Source of the DNA: Bradyrhizobium elkanii WSM2783
GTDB lineage: Bacteria; Pseudomonadota; Alphaproteobacteria; Rhizobiales; Xanthobacteraceae
Reading direction: 5' to 3'
DNA: 64,000 bases
Assembly: GCF_000472865.1 (NCBI RefSeq)
Contig: NZ_AXAP01000013.1
Location: 66,617 to 130,616, forward strand
Positions 17,617-27,169 of this stretch are shown piece after piece (within the stretch, counting starts at the first letter, position 1; each line of letters opens with the position of its first letter). A model generated the notes under the pieces. The model worked only from the letters and a program-made list of their open reading frames with translations, did not search any database and was not told the origin of the DNA. The translations under genes and the position numbers were made by a program.

Positions 17617-17641
17617 CGAAAAAGGCCCGCTTGCGCGGGCC
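17617..17641 (-). terminator. Rho-independent terminator of the aspartate aminotransferase gene
   Basis: GGCCCGC (17624-17630) and GCGGGCC (17635-17641) form a 7-bp stem with a TTGC loop. On the minus strand it is followed by TTTTTC. It lies 26 bp after the stop at 17667. Confidence 0.9.
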
Positions 17642-17666
17642 TCTCATTCTCGCTCGACCGATCGAA

Positions 17667-18920
<1,254 letters not shown>

Positions 18921-19208
18921 CTAGGACTGTTGCGGTGCAGTGGCAAGCGAAAAGCGGGGTTTCCTCGGCACTTTTGCCGCAGCTTCACTTCGCGCACCCT
19001 CGATCAGACCCGCTGCGATCACCGGATAGCAGAGGCGTGATCGTTGCTGTGCCAATGGAATCATTCTGCACGCGTGCGGTGCGGGAGCTGTTTTCGACTT
19101 TTTCCATCCTGCAGGTCTTGCGACACACACCTATCGGCATCATTGTGGGGTTGCGTTTTTGCGGCGCCACCTGCCGCTTGCGCCCTTCGATTGGTGAACT
19201 CGGGCAAG

Positions 19209-19865
19209 ATGTACAAGCTCTATTCGATGCAGCGCTCCGGCAACAGCTACAAGGTTCGCCTTGCGCTGGCGCTGCTCAATACGCCCTATGAGGCCGTCGA
19301 GGTCGACATCCTGCGCGGCGAGAGCCGCACGCCGGAGTTTCTGGCGAAGAACCCGAGCGGCCAGGTGCCGCTGCTCGAAGTCGAGAACGGACGCTATCTC
19401 GCCGAATCCAACGCCATCCTCTGGTATGTCGCCGGCGGCACGCCGCTCGCGCCGGAGTCGGCGATCGACCGCGCCGAGGCGCTGCAATGGATGTTCTTCG
19501 AACAGCATGCGCTGGAGCCCAATATCGGCGCGGCCTATTTCTGGCTATCGCTGGTGAAGGGCGGCCGCGACCTCCAGACCCATGCGCTGGAGGATTGGAT
19601 GGAGCGGGGCTATGCCGCGCTGCAGGTGATGGAAAACCATCTCAAGATCGCGCGCTTCTTCGCCGCCGACCAGCTCACGGTCGCCGACATCGCGCTCTAC
19701 GGCTACACCCACCTCGCCGACCGCTGCGATTTCGACCTCGTCACCTTTCCCGCGATCCGCGCCTGGCTCAGGCGGGTCGAGCAGGTCCCCGGCTTCGTCG
19801 CGATGGACTGGCGGCGGGAGGCCGAATTCGACGACGCCACCGGCATCGCGGCAGGGGCTGAATAG
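19209..19865 (+). CDS. Glutathione S-transferase family protein
   Basis: This 218-aa protein has an N-terminal thioredoxin fold (MYKLYSMQRSGNSYKVRLAL) with the glutathione motifs GQVPLLEVENGRYLAESNAI. The helical C-terminal domain contains FFAADQLTVADIALYGYTHL. The SGNSYKVR segment, with Ser as the likely catalytic residue, resembles bacterial beta- or theta-like GSTs. A GTG at 19194 would add VNSGK; I preferred ATG 19209. It is divergent from the aspartate aminotransferase and has no obvious operon partner. The substrate is unknown. Confidence 0.92.
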   Translation: MYKLYSMQRSGNSYKVRLALALLNTPYEAVEVDILRGESRTPEFLAKNPSGQVPLLEVENGRYLAESNAILWYVAGGTPLAPESAIDRAEALQWMFFEQHALEPNIGAAYFWLSLVKGGRDLQTHALEDWMERGYAALQVMENHLKIARFFAADQLTVADIALYGYTHLADRCDFDLVTFPAIRAWLRRVEQVPGFVAMDWRREAEFDDATGIAAGAE

Positions 19866-20029
19866 CGGGAATTGCGGGCATAGCCCGTAGAATTACGGGT
19901 AAAACCTCGCGCTATGCCGTGGTTCTGCCATTTTTCTCACGGTCACCGCCGCAATATTGCCGGCGACGATTGCGAATCCTCGGGCCAGACAACGCGGGTG
20001 ATTCGCCCGCGCATGCGAGGATTTTGACC

Positions 20030-20179
20030 ATGACATGGTCGCCCGGCACGGCCGGCTCCAAGAGCCGCCCCGCGCCAGCAGTCCCGTCCCGACTGGCGAG
20101 CGCAATCGCCATTTCGGTCACGATCGGCGCGTTGTCACTGTGTGTCGAGGTCACGATGGCGATGCCGCTTTCGACCTGA
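20030..20179 (+). CDS. Possible small membrane protein, 49 aa
   Basis: ATG 20030 is preceded by GAGGATTTTGACC, a weak ribosome site. The frame reads TWSPGTAGSKSRPAPAVPSR and then one hydrophobic helix (SAIAISVTIGALSLCVEVTM). It could be a single-span membrane peptide. No family is recognised and the composition is only moderately convincing. It sits in a 700-bp stretch without larger genes and precedes another small membrane frame by 67 bp. Confidence 0.3.
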   Translation: MTWSPGTAGSKSRPAPAVPSRLASAIAISVTIGALSLCVEVTMAMPLST

Positions 20180-20246
20180 TCCGGTGGTTTCCTTTTCTAC
20201 AATCGTCACCAACGCAAGGCGCGATGACTGAGATCGCGACCAGAGC

Positions 20247-20387
20247 ATGTTGAAGACACCTGTTGGACTGGTAACAGTTGGACTGACCGTCGCGATCCTG
20301 CTCGCGGCCTCGCTGTTGATCGTCACCAGCACCCGTGGCGAGGATCGCGCGCCCGTGGTGCGGGTCCTGCCATCTCATGGGAGGTGA
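20247..20387 (+). CDS. Possible small membrane protein, 46 aa
   Basis: The frame reads MLKTPVGLVTVGLTVAILLA, then ASLLIVTSTRGEDRAPVVRV, a short cytoplasmic N-terminus, one strongly hydrophobic helix, and a charged tail. The ribosome site is weak (CCAGAGC). A type A-like repeat starts just after the stop. Single-span proteins of this size are frequent in Bradyrhizobium, but coding remains unproven. Confidence 0.4.
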   Translation: MLKTPVGLVTVGLTVAILLAASLLIVTSTRGEDRAPVVRVLPSHGR

Positions 20388-20401
20388 TATGCCGGTAGCT
20401 T

Positions 20402-20541
20402 GCGCCCCGCTGCGCTCCTTCCCCCTGAAAGGGGGAAGGTTGGGATGGGGGTCTGCCGCGGGCGAAGGTGCGGGTGGAGAGAGTTGATCCCCCCGGTTTG
20501 CGCTCGCGCGCAAACCGACCTCCCCTTTTCAAGGGGAGGTG
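20402..20541. repeat. Type A-prime palindromic repeat (CTTCCCCC...GGGGGAAG variant)
   Basis: The left arm is CCTTCCCCCTGAAAGGGGGAAG; the right arm is CCTCCCCTTTTCAAGGGGAGG. GTTTGCGCTCGCGCGCAAAC is an internal hairpin. The same element in the opposite orientation occurs at 33836-33972. Confidence 0.88.
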
Positions 20542-20564
20542 AAGGGAGCGCAGGTCACCCGCGA

Positions 20565-20918
20565 TCACGTGAACCTGTGGAAGATCAGGAACGCGCCGGC
20601 GGCGATTAGCGCAAAGCCGAGTGCGTGGTTCCAGCCGAGCGGCTCCTTGAGATAGAGCACCGAAAAGCCCGCGAACACGACCAGCGTGATCACCTCCTGC
20701 ATGGTCTTGAGCTGCGCCGCCGAATAGACCGCGCTGCCCCAGCGGTTGGCTGGCACGGCGAGCCAATACTCAAAGAAGGCGATGCCCCAGCTCACCATGA
20801 TCACCACCGGCAGCGGGCTCGCCTTGAACTTCAAATGCCCGTACCACGCAAAGGTCATGAAGACGTTGGAGGCAAACAGCATCAGGATCGGCAGGATGGT
20901 CGGCGAAATCGTGGGCAT
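20565..20918 (-). CDS. DUF486 / DMT-like small membrane protein
   Basis: This 117-aa protein has four hydrophobic helices. The DUF486 signature is clear: LMLFASNVFMTFAWYGHLKF, then SWGIAFFEYWLAVPANRWG, then QLKTMQEVITLVVFAGFSVL. The family is distantly related to small multidrug-resistance and drug/metabolite transporters, but no substrate is established. I chose ATG 20918, preceded by AGAGGAT; 63 in-frame codons upstream are non-coding by composition. It is convergent with the small membrane frame at 20247 and divergent from the PAS protein. Confidence 0.93.
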   Translation of the reverse strand: MPTISPTILPILMLFASNVFMTFAWYGHLKFKASPLPVVIMVSWGIAFFEYWLAVPANRWGSAVYSAAQLKTMQEVITLVVFAGFSVLYLKEPLGWNHALGFALIAAGAFLIFHRFT

Positions 20919-21049
20919 CGATATCCTCTTGCAATGGTCCGCTACAGCATGACCGAGCAGATCTTCTCGAGCGATCCATGCCACGGAACTGGTTTGACGC
21001 AATTCGCATAGCATTTGACTCCAACAATGCGAAAGCTTGGCGCGCGCCA

Positions 21050-21065
21050 TTAAACCGCTCTTAAG
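21050..21065. promoter_or_regulatory. Possible CtrA-like site upstream of the PAS protein
   Basis: TTAA (21050-21053), seven bases, TTAAG (21061-21065) matches TTAA-N7-TTAA but ends in G instead of the preferred C. It lies 80 bp before the start at 21145. Confidence 0.3.
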
Positions 21066-21144
21066 CGTGACGCGCAAAATCCCGCCGCCAGCGAAATCCG
21101 TCGTCAAACTGCGCGCCTATCGTTGGTTGTAACGAGGCGCAAAC

Positions 21145-21969
21145 ATGCAGTTGAACTGGCGCACGATCCTGGGCCCTGCCCTGACGATGGCGACAGCGCT
21201 ATCCGCCTTCGCCGTCGACAGACATTTCGCCGCCGTGCCGAATCCGGCGCCCTTGTTTGTTTGCATCGTCGCGCTGGCAAGTTCCATCGGCGGCATCGCG
21301 TCGGGCCTCGTGAGTGCGGCCATCGCGGTGGCGGGCTCGGCGATCTTCTTCCTCAACCATCGCGCCACGCCAGGGTACGACCTGTCGGACCTGGCGCGGA
21401 TGGCGATGTTGGCGGCGACCGCCATTGTCACGGCCGTCATCACCGGTCTGCTCAGGCGAAAATGGATCGATGCCTTCGCCTGGGAGCAGAAGCATCATGC
21501 CACGGCCGAGCGCCTGAAGGCCGCGCTCGACCGGGTCGACATCGGCATCGTGCTGTTGGATTCGGACACGCGGGCGGAGTTCATCAATCGCGCTTTCCGC
21601 GACTATTTCGCGCTTACCGACGAGCAAGCCGAAAGCAAACCGCCGTTCATCGCGCTGATGTATCATGGCCGCGACACCGGCGCCTACGAATTGCCGAAGC
21701 ACGAATTGAACGACTTCATCGCGCGACGCATCGAGATGATGCGGATCGGCGATTCCACCCCGATCAACATCAACCTCGCCGATGGCCAGGTGCTGCGCTT
21801 CAGTTGCACGGCGCTGCCCGACGGCGGCCGCATGCTGAGCTACACGCCGGTGACCGATCTGGTGCGCAGCACCGACGATCCGGCCAAGGCCGACTACTAT
21901 CGCTCCCTCCGCGGCATCGGTCGCGCCCTTGATCGCGAGCTTGGCCCGGCTTTGCGCGCCGCCGAATAG
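21145..21969 (+). CDS. Membrane-anchored PAS-domain protein without kinase domain
   Basis: This 274-aa protein begins with an N-terminal membrane region of about three or four helices, of DUF4118-like character (FVCIVALASSIGGIASGLVS, AMLAATAIVTAVITGLLRRK). A short helical linker leads to a single PAS domain (AALDRVDIGIVLLDSDTRAE, FINRAFRDYFALTDEQ, then LRFSCTALPDGGRMLSYTPV, PAS_7-like). No HisKA, HATPase, GGDEF or EAL domain follows, so the output is unknown; it may signal through a partner. GAGGCG lies upstream of ATG 21145. It has its own terminator at 22095-22139 and a CtrA-like site upstream. Confidence 0.87.
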   Translation: MQLNWRTILGPALTMATALSAFAVDRHFAAVPNPAPLFVCIVALASSIGGIASGLVSAAIAVAGSAIFFLNHRATPGYDLSDLARMAMLAATAIVTAVITGLLRRKWIDAFAWEQKHHATAERLKAALDRVDIGIVLLDSDTRAEFINRAFRDYFALTDEQAESKPPFIALMYHGRDTGAYELPKHELNDFIARRIEMMRIGDSTPININLADGQVLRFSCTALPDGGRMLSYTPVTDLVRSTDDPAKADYYRSLRGIGRALDRELGPALRAAE

Positions 21970-22094
21970 CATGGACTAAGCGAGCCACGCCGCCGGCTGT
22001 GGATAACTTGCCTGTCACCCGCGCGTAACAAAGCACGGCTAGGCTTTCTTACGCGTCTGATCAGGCCCCCCGTCCCAGATCACACGCCCCCCGA

Positions 22095-22139
22095 GCGGTC
22101 CCCGTCAGTCGCCGCGTCTGACCGGGGCCGCTTTTTTTT
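22095..22139 (+). terminator. Rho-independent terminator after the PAS gene
   Basis: GCGGTCCCCGTCAG and CTGACCGGGGCCGC form a long stem with one G-T pair and one mismatch, followed by eight T residues. It lies about 125 bp beyond the stop at 21969. Confidence 0.88.
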
Positions 22140-22260
22140 CGCGACATTCGCTCATGGCTGCACTGCAGCCGACGATGATGTGCGAGCCCGCCGCCGCCTT
22201 GCGAGGAACTGGCGTGCGGGCCACAATACACTCTCTTCCCTCCAATTTTCGGATCGCTCC

Positions 22261-23202
22261 ATGCAAATTCGCAATCTCGGCGGCTCGGGCTTACGCGTTT
22301 CCGCCGTCGGCCTCGGCTGCAACAATTTCGGCCAGCGCACCGACCTCGAAACCTCGCGCCAAGTGATCCACCGCGCGCTCGACCTCGGCATCACCCTGTT
22401 CGACACCGCCGACATCTATGCCGGCATGGGCGGCTCGGAGACGGTGCTCGGCACCGTGCTCGGCGATCGCCGCAAGGACATCGTGCTGGCGACAAAATAT
22501 TCCAAGCCGATGGCGACTGACGGCACCAAGCAGGGTGCCTCGCGACGCTACATCATGTCGGCGGTCGAAGCGAGCTTGAAGCGATTGAAGACCGACTACA
22601 TCGATCTCTACCAGCAGCATGATTACGACCCGCTGACCCCGATCGATGAATCCCTGCGCGCGCTCGACGATCTCGTACGGCAGGGCAAGGTGCGTTACAT
22701 CGGTAATTCGAACTTCCCGGCCTGGCGCATCGCGGAAGCCGAATATGTCGCGCGTGCGATGAACGTGAACCGCTTCGTCTCCTGCCAGGACGAATACAGC
22801 CTTCTCGTGCGCGACATCGAAAGGGACCTGCTGCCGGCCGCGCAGGAATACAATCTCGGCCTGCTGCCGTTCTTCCCGCTCGCGAGCGGCCTGCTGACCG
22901 GCAAATACCAGCGTGGCGCAGTGGCGCCGGCGGACACGCGCTTTGGCAAGGTGCCGATGCTGCGCGACCGCTACGTCACGCCGCGCAACGAGGACATCGT
23001 CGACAAGCTCCAGGCCTTCGCCAGGGAGCGCGACCACACGTTGCTGGAGCTCGCCTTCTCCTGGCTCGCCGCCCGCCCGCAAGTCTCAAGCGTCATCGCC
23101 GGCGCCACCCGCGTCGAGCAGGTCGAGCAGAACGTCAAGGCGATCGGCTGGACGCTGAGCGTGGAAGAGCTCTCGCAGATCGACGAGATTACGAAGAGCT
23201 AA
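22261..23202 (+). CDS. Aldo/keto reductase
   Basis: This 313-aa protein is a TIM-barrel aldo/keto reductase that would reduce carbonyls with NADPH. It opens MQIRNLGGSGLRVSAVGLGC. The catalytic tetrad is visible as Asp and Tyr in LFDTADIYAGMGGSE, Lys in VLATKYSKP and His in LYQQHDYDP. The C-terminal cofactor region SSVIAGATRVEQVEQNVKAI is typical. The frame is open upstream, but ATG 22261 gives the standard N-terminus. It closely resembles the group including YajO- and voltage-channel-beta-like enzymes. Substrate unknown. A type C repeat separates it from the convergent DUF1501 gene. Confidence 0.93.
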   Translation: MQIRNLGGSGLRVSAVGLGCNNFGQRTDLETSRQVIHRALDLGITLFDTADIYAGMGGSETVLGTVLGDRRKDIVLATKYSKPMATDGTKQGASRRYIMSAVEASLKRLKTDYIDLYQQHDYDPLTPIDESLRALDDLVRQGKVRYIGNSNFPAWRIAEAEYVARAMNVNRFVSCQDEYSLLVRDIERDLLPAAQEYNLGLLPFFPLASGLLTGKYQRGAVAPADTRFGKVPMLRDRYVTPRNEDIVDKLQAFARERDHTLLELAFSWLAARPQVSSVIAGATRVEQVEQNVKAIGWTLSVEELSQIDEITKS

Positions 23203-23215
23203 CCACACACGACGC

Positions 23216-23339
23216 CGTCATCCCGAGCTTGACCCGGGACCCATAACCACAGGGAAGCGTTTTGGCGCGAGCAAGCGGTTGCAGCGTCACGCATCACTTA
23301 AGCCGGTGGTTATGGGTCCCGGGTCAAGCTCGGGATGAC
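23216..23339. repeat. Type C palindromic repeat (GGGACCCATAACCACAGG family)
   Basis: CGTCATCCCGAGCTTGACCC followed by GGGACCCATAACCAC is mirrored by GGTGGTTATGGGTCCCGGG and TCAAGCTCGGGATGACA about 60 bp later, forming a very long stem. Related copies lie at 37838-37955 and 51616-51738. It lies between two convergent genes. Confidence 0.9.
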
Positions 23340-23360
23340 AGTGTGGCTGGGGTCTGCGTT

Positions 23361-24584
23361 TTACGATATCAACCCCTGCATCGGCTTGGCGGCGCGGCTG
23401 TCTGGAAACACGCTCTCCGCCAGCACGCGGTCGGCGAGGCCGAACTGGTCGCGCAGCACCCCCTTCATCACGGCGCGCAGGTCGGTGGTCGGCGCGAGGT
23501 CGCGGCCTTGATAGAGATTGGCGGGCTTCAGGCCGGGCCAATCCGAGATCACGCGTCCGCCCTTCACCGCGCCGCCGGCGAGCAGCGCAATGGTGCCGGT
23601 GCCGTGGTCGGTACCTTCGGTGCCGTTGATGCGCGCGGTGCGGCCGAATTCGGTGGCAACCACGATCACGGTATCGCGCCAGCGGTCGCCAAGCCCGCCT
23701 TCGAATTCCGCCAGCGCGCCATCGAGGCCGCCGAGCAGTTGCGCGAGACGGCCGACCGGCCCGCCCTCCTTGGCGTGGGTATCCCAGCCATCGAAGGCGA
23801 GCGCGCCGATCCGCGGCCCGTCATCGGCCGCCATCAGTTTCGCCGCGCCGCGCGCCACCAGCCGCATCGCACCGATGCCATTGGTGCCGGGCTTCGGCTT
23901 CATCTCGTCGCCTTGCGCGACTTTCTCCAGTTGCAAGCCCTGCGTCAGCGCGGAGACGAGTGCGGGATCGCGATGCTGATACAGCTCGAGCAGGCGCATC
24001 GCGGTGTCGTCATCGGCTTGCGGCAGCGCGACCGGTGCCCAACCGACGGTCGGCGCCGCGCCCCGCAGCACCAGCGGCGTCGTCGGGCCGACTGCGAGCG
24101 CGCGCGTGACCCGCTCGCCTCTGGGCAGCGCTTCGAGAGCGCGGTTGAGCCAGCCCGATTGCACCCTGCCCGGACCGGCAAATCCGCTTTCGAGCACGTC
24201 CTGTCCGTCGAAATGCGAGCGCTCGCGATAGGAAGTCGCGACGGCATGGATCACGGCGGCCTGTTTGGCGCGATACATTCGCGCGAATTCCGGCATCGCC
24301 GGATGCAGGCCGAAAAAGGAGTCGAGCATGACGGCTGCGTTCGGGCCATCCGGCCGGAGCGCGATCGAGCCATGCAGGCCGGCGTATTCAGGGTCGCCGA
24401 TCGGCGCCACTGTCGCAAGGCCATCCAGCGCACCGCGCAGGATCACCACGACCAGCCGCGGATCGCCTCCGTCAGCCGCGCGCGCAAATTTCGGCAAGTA
24501 CGCCCAGGCGGCGAACGCAGCGCCGCCAAGCAGCAGAGAGCGGCGCGAGGCGGCCTGTGATCGCAGCCCTTCACAGCATTGCAT
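23361..24584 (-). CDS. DUF1501 domain protein with Tat-like signal
   Basis: This 407-aa protein begins with a twin-arginine-like leader (SRRSLLLGGAAFAAWAYL, then PKFARA before ADGG). The DUF1501 core, a member of the alkaline-phosphatase/sulfatase-like superfamily, follows: LVVVILRGALDGLATVAPIG, HPAMPEFARMY, HFDGQDVLESG, FDGWDTHAKEGG, VVATEFGRTARINGTEGTDHG, with histidine and aspartate residues suited to metal binding. The enzymatic activity is unknown. ATG 24584 has a perfect AGGAGG six to seven bases upstream and starts two bases after the stop of the DUF1800 gene, showing strict translational linkage. Confidence 0.92.
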   Translation of the reverse strand: MQCCEGLRSQAASRRSLLLGGAAFAAWAYLPKFARAADGGDPRLVVVILRGALDGLATVAPIGDPEYAGLHGSIALRPDGPNAAVMLDSFFGLHPAMPEFARMYRAKQAAVIHAVATSYRERSHFDGQDVLESGFAGPGRVQSGWLNRALEALPRGERVTRALAVGPTTPLVLRGAAPTVGWAPVALPQADDDTAMRLLELYQHRDPALVSALTQGLQLEKVAQGDEMKPKPGTNGIGAMRLVARGAAKLMAADDGPRIGALAFDGWDTHAKEGGPVGRLAQLLGGLDGALAEFEGGLGDRWRDTVIVVATEFGRTARINGTEGTDHGTGTIALLAGGAVKGGRVISDWPGLKPANLYQGRDLAPTTDLRAVMKGVLRDQFGLADRVLAESVFPDSRAAKPMQGLIS

Positions 24585-24586
24585 CG

Positions 24587-26134
24587 TCACCTCCTCTGGA
24601 ATTCCGGCGACATCAACAGCAGCGCCAGCGCCTGCTGCCGCGATTCCGCGCGCTCGACGGTGCGCCGCGTGTCCGGCGAGGCGGCATCCGCGGCGACGAG
24701 GTCGAGCAGCTCGCGCGGGTCGATGCCGTCGCCAAGGCGCGAGGCGATCTGCGCCGAGATATCGAGCCGCAGCTTCATGCCTTCAGGCGCGGCCCATGCC
24801 GCGCTGGTGTCGGGAAAACCGTTCGGCCCGGCGGGCGACCACAATGGCTGACCAAGGACGTTGAGGCCGCCCAGATAGGGGGAGGGATCTTCGGGATTGC
24901 GCCCGAGCAGCCGGCCGGAGGCGATCAGGAATTCGTAAGGCGAGCGCATCTTGGTCAGCGGCGCGTCCCACGCCTCACTGGAATCCACCAGCGCGGTCGC
25001 GAGCGCCTTCAGATCGCCGTCGGTCCTTCCGAAGACATCCTGCAGCCGCGCCACCAGGGCCGGCGGCGGATCGTCGGCCACGAAGTGGCGCGCGAATTTG
25101 GTGGCGATGAATTTTGCCGTCGAAGGATGGCGGGCGATATCGGCGAGCACGGCCTCGCCCTGCGCCACGCCACTCTGCTCGTAAACCTTGCCCATTACGC
25201 GCTGCGCGCCGGGCTGATGCGCATTGGCGTTGAACACAAACGTACCGGGCGGACCGAGCTGGCCCTGCCGGCCGGCAAAGGTCCAGCCCGTGATGACGCG
25301 CGCGAGCGCGGTGACGTCGTCCTGCGTGTAGCCGCCGCCGACGCCGAGTGTGTGCAACTCCATGATCTCGCGCGCGAGGTTTTCGTTGAGGCCGCGGTTG
25401 CGGTTGATGCCGGCGCGCGAGTCCGGACCCAAGGATTGCTGGTTGTCGAGGAAGAACAGCATCGCCGGATGCTGTTCGACCGCCTTCAGCATGTCGGCGA
25501 AGCGGCCGAGCACATGCGGCCGGATCGCCTCGCGCTCGAACGAGCCGGCCCAGATCCGCGCCAGCCCGCCCTTATTGGCGGAGATGCAGAAATGGTTCGA
25601 CCAGAACACGACCAGGCGCTCGACGAATCCGCAATCGGCGAAGCTCGCGCGCTGGATGCGCGCCAGCGCTTCCGTGCGAAACGTCTTCTGGATGACATTG
25701 GGCGGTTGCGGCGGAGGCTTCGGCGGATTGGGCTGCACCGCATCCGGCCGCGCCATCGCGGCATTCACGTTATTGCCGTCGGCGGATGATGCCATCGACT
25801 CCTTGGCCGTCATGTCCGTGGCGATCGAGGAGAGCGAGGGATTGCGGCGCTGCGCTTTGGGTTCCGTCGGCGGCGCTTCCGTTGCTCCCGATTTTGCGAC
25901 GGCGTCGCGCGCCTGCTGAATCTCGAACTGATAGTCGAACAGGGCCTTGCCGAGCGCCGGCGTCGAGGCAAGCCCGGGCATCTCCAGGAGCGCGGCATTG
26001 GCGCGATTGAGTTCTGATTTGACAAAGCCGCGCGGATCGGACGCCGCATTGACGAAATCGCCGGAAGCGCCGCCGCGGGCGCCGAAGCCGAAGCGATTGA
26101 GCGCAACAAGGGCTGCTTGCGAATCGCGGGCCAT
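24587..26134 (-). CDS. DUF1800 domain protein
   Basis: This 515-aa protein opens MARDSQAALVALNRFGFGAR and carries the DUF1800 motifs DCGFVERLVVFWSNHFCIS, AVEQHPAMLFFLDNQQSLG, NRGLNENLAREIMELHTLGV and GYTQDDVTALARVITGWTF. A central Pro/Ala-rich insert separates the first and second parts. No signal peptide is visible, unlike its DUF1501 partner. DUF1800 and DUF1501 genes occur together across many bacteria, usually as exported proteins of unknown function. ATG 26134 has AAGGGA upstream. The open extension upstream translates a common AT-containing repeat (26170-26216) and is spurious. Confidence 0.92.
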   Translation of the reverse strand: MARDSQAALVALNRFGFGARGGASGDFVNAASDPRGFVKSELNRANAALLEMPGLASTPALGKALFDYQFEIQQARDAVAKSGATEAPPTEPKAQRRNPSLSSIATDMTAKESMASSADGNNVNAAMARPDAVQPNPPKPPPQPPNVIQKTFRTEALARIQRASFADCGFVERLVVFWSNHFCISANKGGLARIWAGSFEREAIRPHVLGRFADMLKAVEQHPAMLFFLDNQQSLGPDSRAGINRNRGLNENLAREIMELHTLGVGGGYTQDDVTALARVITGWTFAGRQGQLGPPGTFVFNANAHQPGAQRVMGKVYEQSGVAQGEAVLADIARHPSTAKFIATKFARHFVADDPPPALVARLQDVFGRTDGDLKALATALVDSSEAWDAPLTKMRSPYEFLIASGRLLGRNPEDPSPYLGGLNVLGQPLWSPAGPNGFPDTSAAWAAPEGMKLRLDISAQIASRLGDGIDPRELLDLVAADAASPDTRRTVERAESRQQALALLLMSPEFQRR

Positions 26135-26169
26135 CGGATTTCCCTTCGGGCGTCCTCGGTCTATGATTT

Positions 26170-26216
26170 GCATGATCCGGAAAAGTGGGAACCGGTTTTC
26201 CGAAAAGATCATGCTC
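26170..26216. repeat. Type G hairpin repeat (GCATGATC...GATCATGC)
   Basis: GCATGATCCGGAAAA and CGAAAAGATCATGC flank CGGTTTTCCG, giving nested inverted repeats. I recall this element as very frequent in Bradyrhizobium intergenic regions. A degenerate copy is at 40868-40893. Confidence 0.75.
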
Positions 26217-26294
26217 AAACAAAGAAGCGCGACATCATAGCGCGCGCCGGGATGAACCACGGATTAATTCCGCAATAGGAGAGCGGCCGCTTAC

Positions 26295-26498
26295 ATGACA
26301 AATCGGAAAGAAAGCACCCCGCGTCAGCTTTCCTGCAGACGCTGCGGCGGCGCCTTCACCTGCAGCCTGTCGGGCGAATGCTGGTGCGGGGCGGAACCTT
26401 ACCGCCTGCCGATGCCGGCCCATGATGGCGGCGACTGCCTGTGCCCCGATTGCCTCCGCGCGCTCGCGAGGCAGCAAACCGATGCGGCCGCGACGTGA
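26295..26498 (+). CDS. Cysteine-rich CWC-domain small protein
   Basis: This 67-aa protein has the cysteine-rich CWC pattern: CRRCGGAFTC, GECWCGAEPYRLPM, CLCPDCLRAL. Nine cysteines in 67 residues suggest a bound zinc or a similar metal. The family has no known function. The gene ends two bases before the start of a HAD phosphatase, so the two are very probably translated together. TAGGAG lies upstream of ATG 26295, though at long spacing. It is divergent from the DUF1800 gene. Confidence 0.88.
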   Translation: MTNRKESTPRQLSCRRCGGAFTCSLSGECWCGAEPYRLPMPAHDGGDCLCPDCLRALARQQTDAAAT

Positions 26499-26500
26499 CG

Positions 26501-27169
26501 ATGCGCTGGGACATCGGCGCCGTTCTGCTCGACATGGACGGAACGCTGCTCGACACCGAGAAGGTCTATTTCGACAGCCTGGTCGCGGCGCTGAACGCGC
26601 ATGGCTATACCGACGATGTCGTTACCCTCTGTCATGCCATGATTGGCCTTCCCGGGCCGGAATGCGAGCTGATGCTGGTGAGGCGCTACGGCGATGACTT
26701 CCCGCTCGCCGAGATCAACAGGGCTTTTGCTGCGAACCGTGACGAAATGTTTCGCGCAGGCCTGCCGCTGAAGGCCGGCGCCATCGAGCTGCTCGATGCG
26801 CTTCGATCCGCGGAACGCCCGATGGCGATCGTGACCTCCTCCTCGCGCGGCTCTGCCGACCGGCACCTCGCGCTCGCGGGAATCCGCGCGCGCTTTGACA
26901 CCGTGCTGACGCGGGACGACGTTACGCACTGCAAGCCGAGCCCGGATCTGTATCTGCTGGCTGCGCAACGGCTCTGCGTGAAGCCGCAAGCCTGCGTCGC
27001 GATCGAGGATTCCAACCACGGCGTGGCCGCGGCCCACGCCGCCGGTGCGATCACGCTGATGGTGCCGGACATGATCCCGCCGACCGAGGAAACGCGCGCC
27101 AAATGCGCCGCGGTGCTGCCAGACCTCAACGCGGCGCTGGCGATGCTGCGCGAACGCGGCGCGCTGTAG
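26501..27169 (+). CDS. HAD-superfamily phosphatase, beta-phosphoglucomutase-like
   Basis: This 222-aa hydrolase has all four HAD motifs. They are I (LLDMDGTLLDTEKVYF, nucleophile and acid Asp), II (IVTSSSRGSADRHL), the catalytic Lys (THCKPSPDLY), and IV (VAIEDSNHGVAAAHAAG). An alpha-helical C1 cap lies between motifs I and II. It should remove phosphate from a small metabolite; the substrate is not predictable. I chose ATG 26501, two bases after the stop of the CWC gene. Its stop TAG abuts the stop of the convergent GST gene in a shared TAGCTA. Confidence 0.93.
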   Translation: MRWDIGAVLLDMDGTLLDTEKVYFDSLVAALNAHGYTDDVVTLCHAMIGLPGPECELMLVRRYGDDFPLAEINRAFAANRDEMFRAGLPLKAGAIELLDALRSAERPMAIVTSSSRGSADRHLALAGIRARFDTVLTRDDVTHCKPSPDLYLLAAQRLCVKPQACVAIEDSNHGVAAAHAAGAITLMVPDMIPPTEETRAKCAAVLPDLNAALAMLRERGAL

